A stretch of DNA of 6,038 nt, from contig JAUXLO010000115.1 of NCBI GenBank assembly GCA_030623665.1, positions 1 through 6,038 of the forward strand. Reading direction: 5' to 3'. The notes beneath the pieces are model-generated. The model was not told where the DNA came from. It ran no database searches and worked only from the letters and a program-made list of their open reading frames with translations. A program made the translations under genes and the position numbers. This DNA is from Planctomycetota bacterium (GTDB lineage Bacteria > Planctomycetota > Brocadiia > Brocadiales > Bathyanammoxibiaceae). Shown one piece after another: positions 5,860-6,038 of this stretch; position 1 is the first letter of the stretch, and the number at the start of each line of letters is the position of its first letter.

Positions 5860-5865
5860 ATTATA
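5860..5865 (-). promoter_or_regulatory. Candidate -10 box of the MBL-amrS-DUF62 operon
   Basis: A perfect TATAAT on the minus strand would place the transcript start near 5853, giving a leader of about 34 nt. It lies just after the terminator-like hairpin, as expected for a new transcript. The -35 region at 17-18 nt spacing (TACCAT or ATACCA) is a poor match, so the promoter may need an activator. The region is AT-rich and chance matches are possible. Confidence 0.4.
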
Positions 5866-5874
5866 TGAAATATG

Positions 5875-5921
5875 AAAAATGGATGGTATGGCGGGCAGAC
5901 CGCTTTACCACCCTATTTTTT
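5875..5921. terminator. Probable bidirectional intrinsic terminator
   Basis: A dyad at 5881-5912 folds as GGATGGTA paired with TACCACC (one bulged base), plus an inner GCGG/CCGC stem with a 5-nt loop and a 2x2 internal loop. On the minus strand it is followed by A-TTTTT (5875-5880), and on the plus strand by CTA then six T (5916-5921). It would end minus-strand transcripts arriving from the right just before the MBL operon promoter. It could also stop plus-strand transcripts leaving this region. Confidence 0.5.
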
Positions 5922-5984
5922 CCGCAACTCTCTTAGTGCAAACAGATCACAAGTACTGCACACAAATCTCAGCAACCGGTCCAT
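5913..5984 (-). CDS. Possible 23-aa CxxC microprotein
   Basis: I do not recognise this ORF. It would encode MDRLLRFV followed by CSTCDLFALRELRKK: one CxxC pair (Cys9, Cys12) and a basic, helix-prone tail. An in-frame TGA just before the start fixes its maximum length. AAGG abuts the ATG, which is poor spacing, and an AGGA lies 16 nt away. Its stop codon directly precedes the terminator hairpin and its final Lys codons form the hairpin's A-tract, as at a real gene end. It may equally be a remnant of a longer gene or chance. Confidence 0.2.
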   Translation of the reverse strand: MDRLLRFVCSTCDLFALRELRKK

Positions 5985-5997
5985 CCTTCATTTTTAC

Positions 5998-6038
5998 TTA
6001 TCCTGCTTTCCAAACTCCAAGACCTCTAAATTTTATTA
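5998..6038 (-). pseudogene. Possible remnant of an S23-type four-helix-bundle protein, cut by the window edge
   Basis: On the minus strand, entering from the right edge, the frame reads IKFRGLGVWKAG and then TAA (5998-6000). This resembles the N-terminal signature of 23S-rRNA-intervening-sequence-type four-helix-bundle proteins (roughly FRDLxVWxxG). In that family about 100 further residues follow, but here translation stops at once and I see no continuation in the other frames downstream. Twelve residues are weak evidence. If correct, this is a decayed copy. Confidence 0.22.

Overview
All convincing genes in this 6-kb window lie on the minus strand, so transcription runs from the right edge to the left. 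The proteins look bacterial and Gram-negative: a PhoB-type response regulator, an exported metallo-beta-lactamase-fold protein with a Sec signal peptide, and a PLP aminotransferase of biotin synthesis. G+C content looks close to 50%, ATA and AGG codons are frequent, and non-coding gaps are AT-rich. My impression is a deep-branching, probably anaerobic Gram-negative such as an anammox-type planctomycete or a Nitrospirota/Desulfobacterota relative. That placement is inference; no marker gene in the window fixes the taxon.

Right to left. Positions about 5829-6038 hold no full gene. They contain a possible remnant of an S23-type four-helix-bundle protein, a possible 23-codon CxxC mini-ORF, a hairpin with T-runs on both sides that looks like a bidirectional terminator, and a perfect TATAAT. 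A tight three-gene operon follows. It comprises an exported UlaG-like metallo-hydrolase (5070-5819), an AmrS-type radical SAM enzyme (4031-5068, 1 nt after the previous stop) and a DUF62 SAM hydroxide adenosyltransferase (3223-4026, 4 nt after the previous stop). A 154-nt gap then carries a dense cluster of short palindromes, with a REP-like GTAG foot one base after the DUF62 stop codon. Next is bioA (1695-3068), preceded by an in-frame four-codon leader ORF. After a 117-nt gap with a good sigma-70-type promoter come a PhoB-family response regulator (894-1577) and its kinase, which runs off the left edge and is interrupted by two in-frame stop codons.

How the genes fit together: AmrS cleaves SAM reductively, DUF62 hydrolyses SAM to adenosine and methionine, and BioA classically uses SAM as its amino donor. 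Three consecutive genes therefore consume SAM, although the palindrome-rich gap may separate bioA from the operon. The two-component pair is a separate unit. Its regulator keeps every phosphorylation residue, but the kinase's ATP-binding domain is cut off by an amber codon before the N-box, so the regulator may have lost its usual partner.

I see no complete undescribed system here. The observations most worth following up are the doubly interrupted kinase, the tandem hairpins with a compensatory base-pair change, the SAM-consuming gene row, and the decayed or very small ORFs at the right edge.
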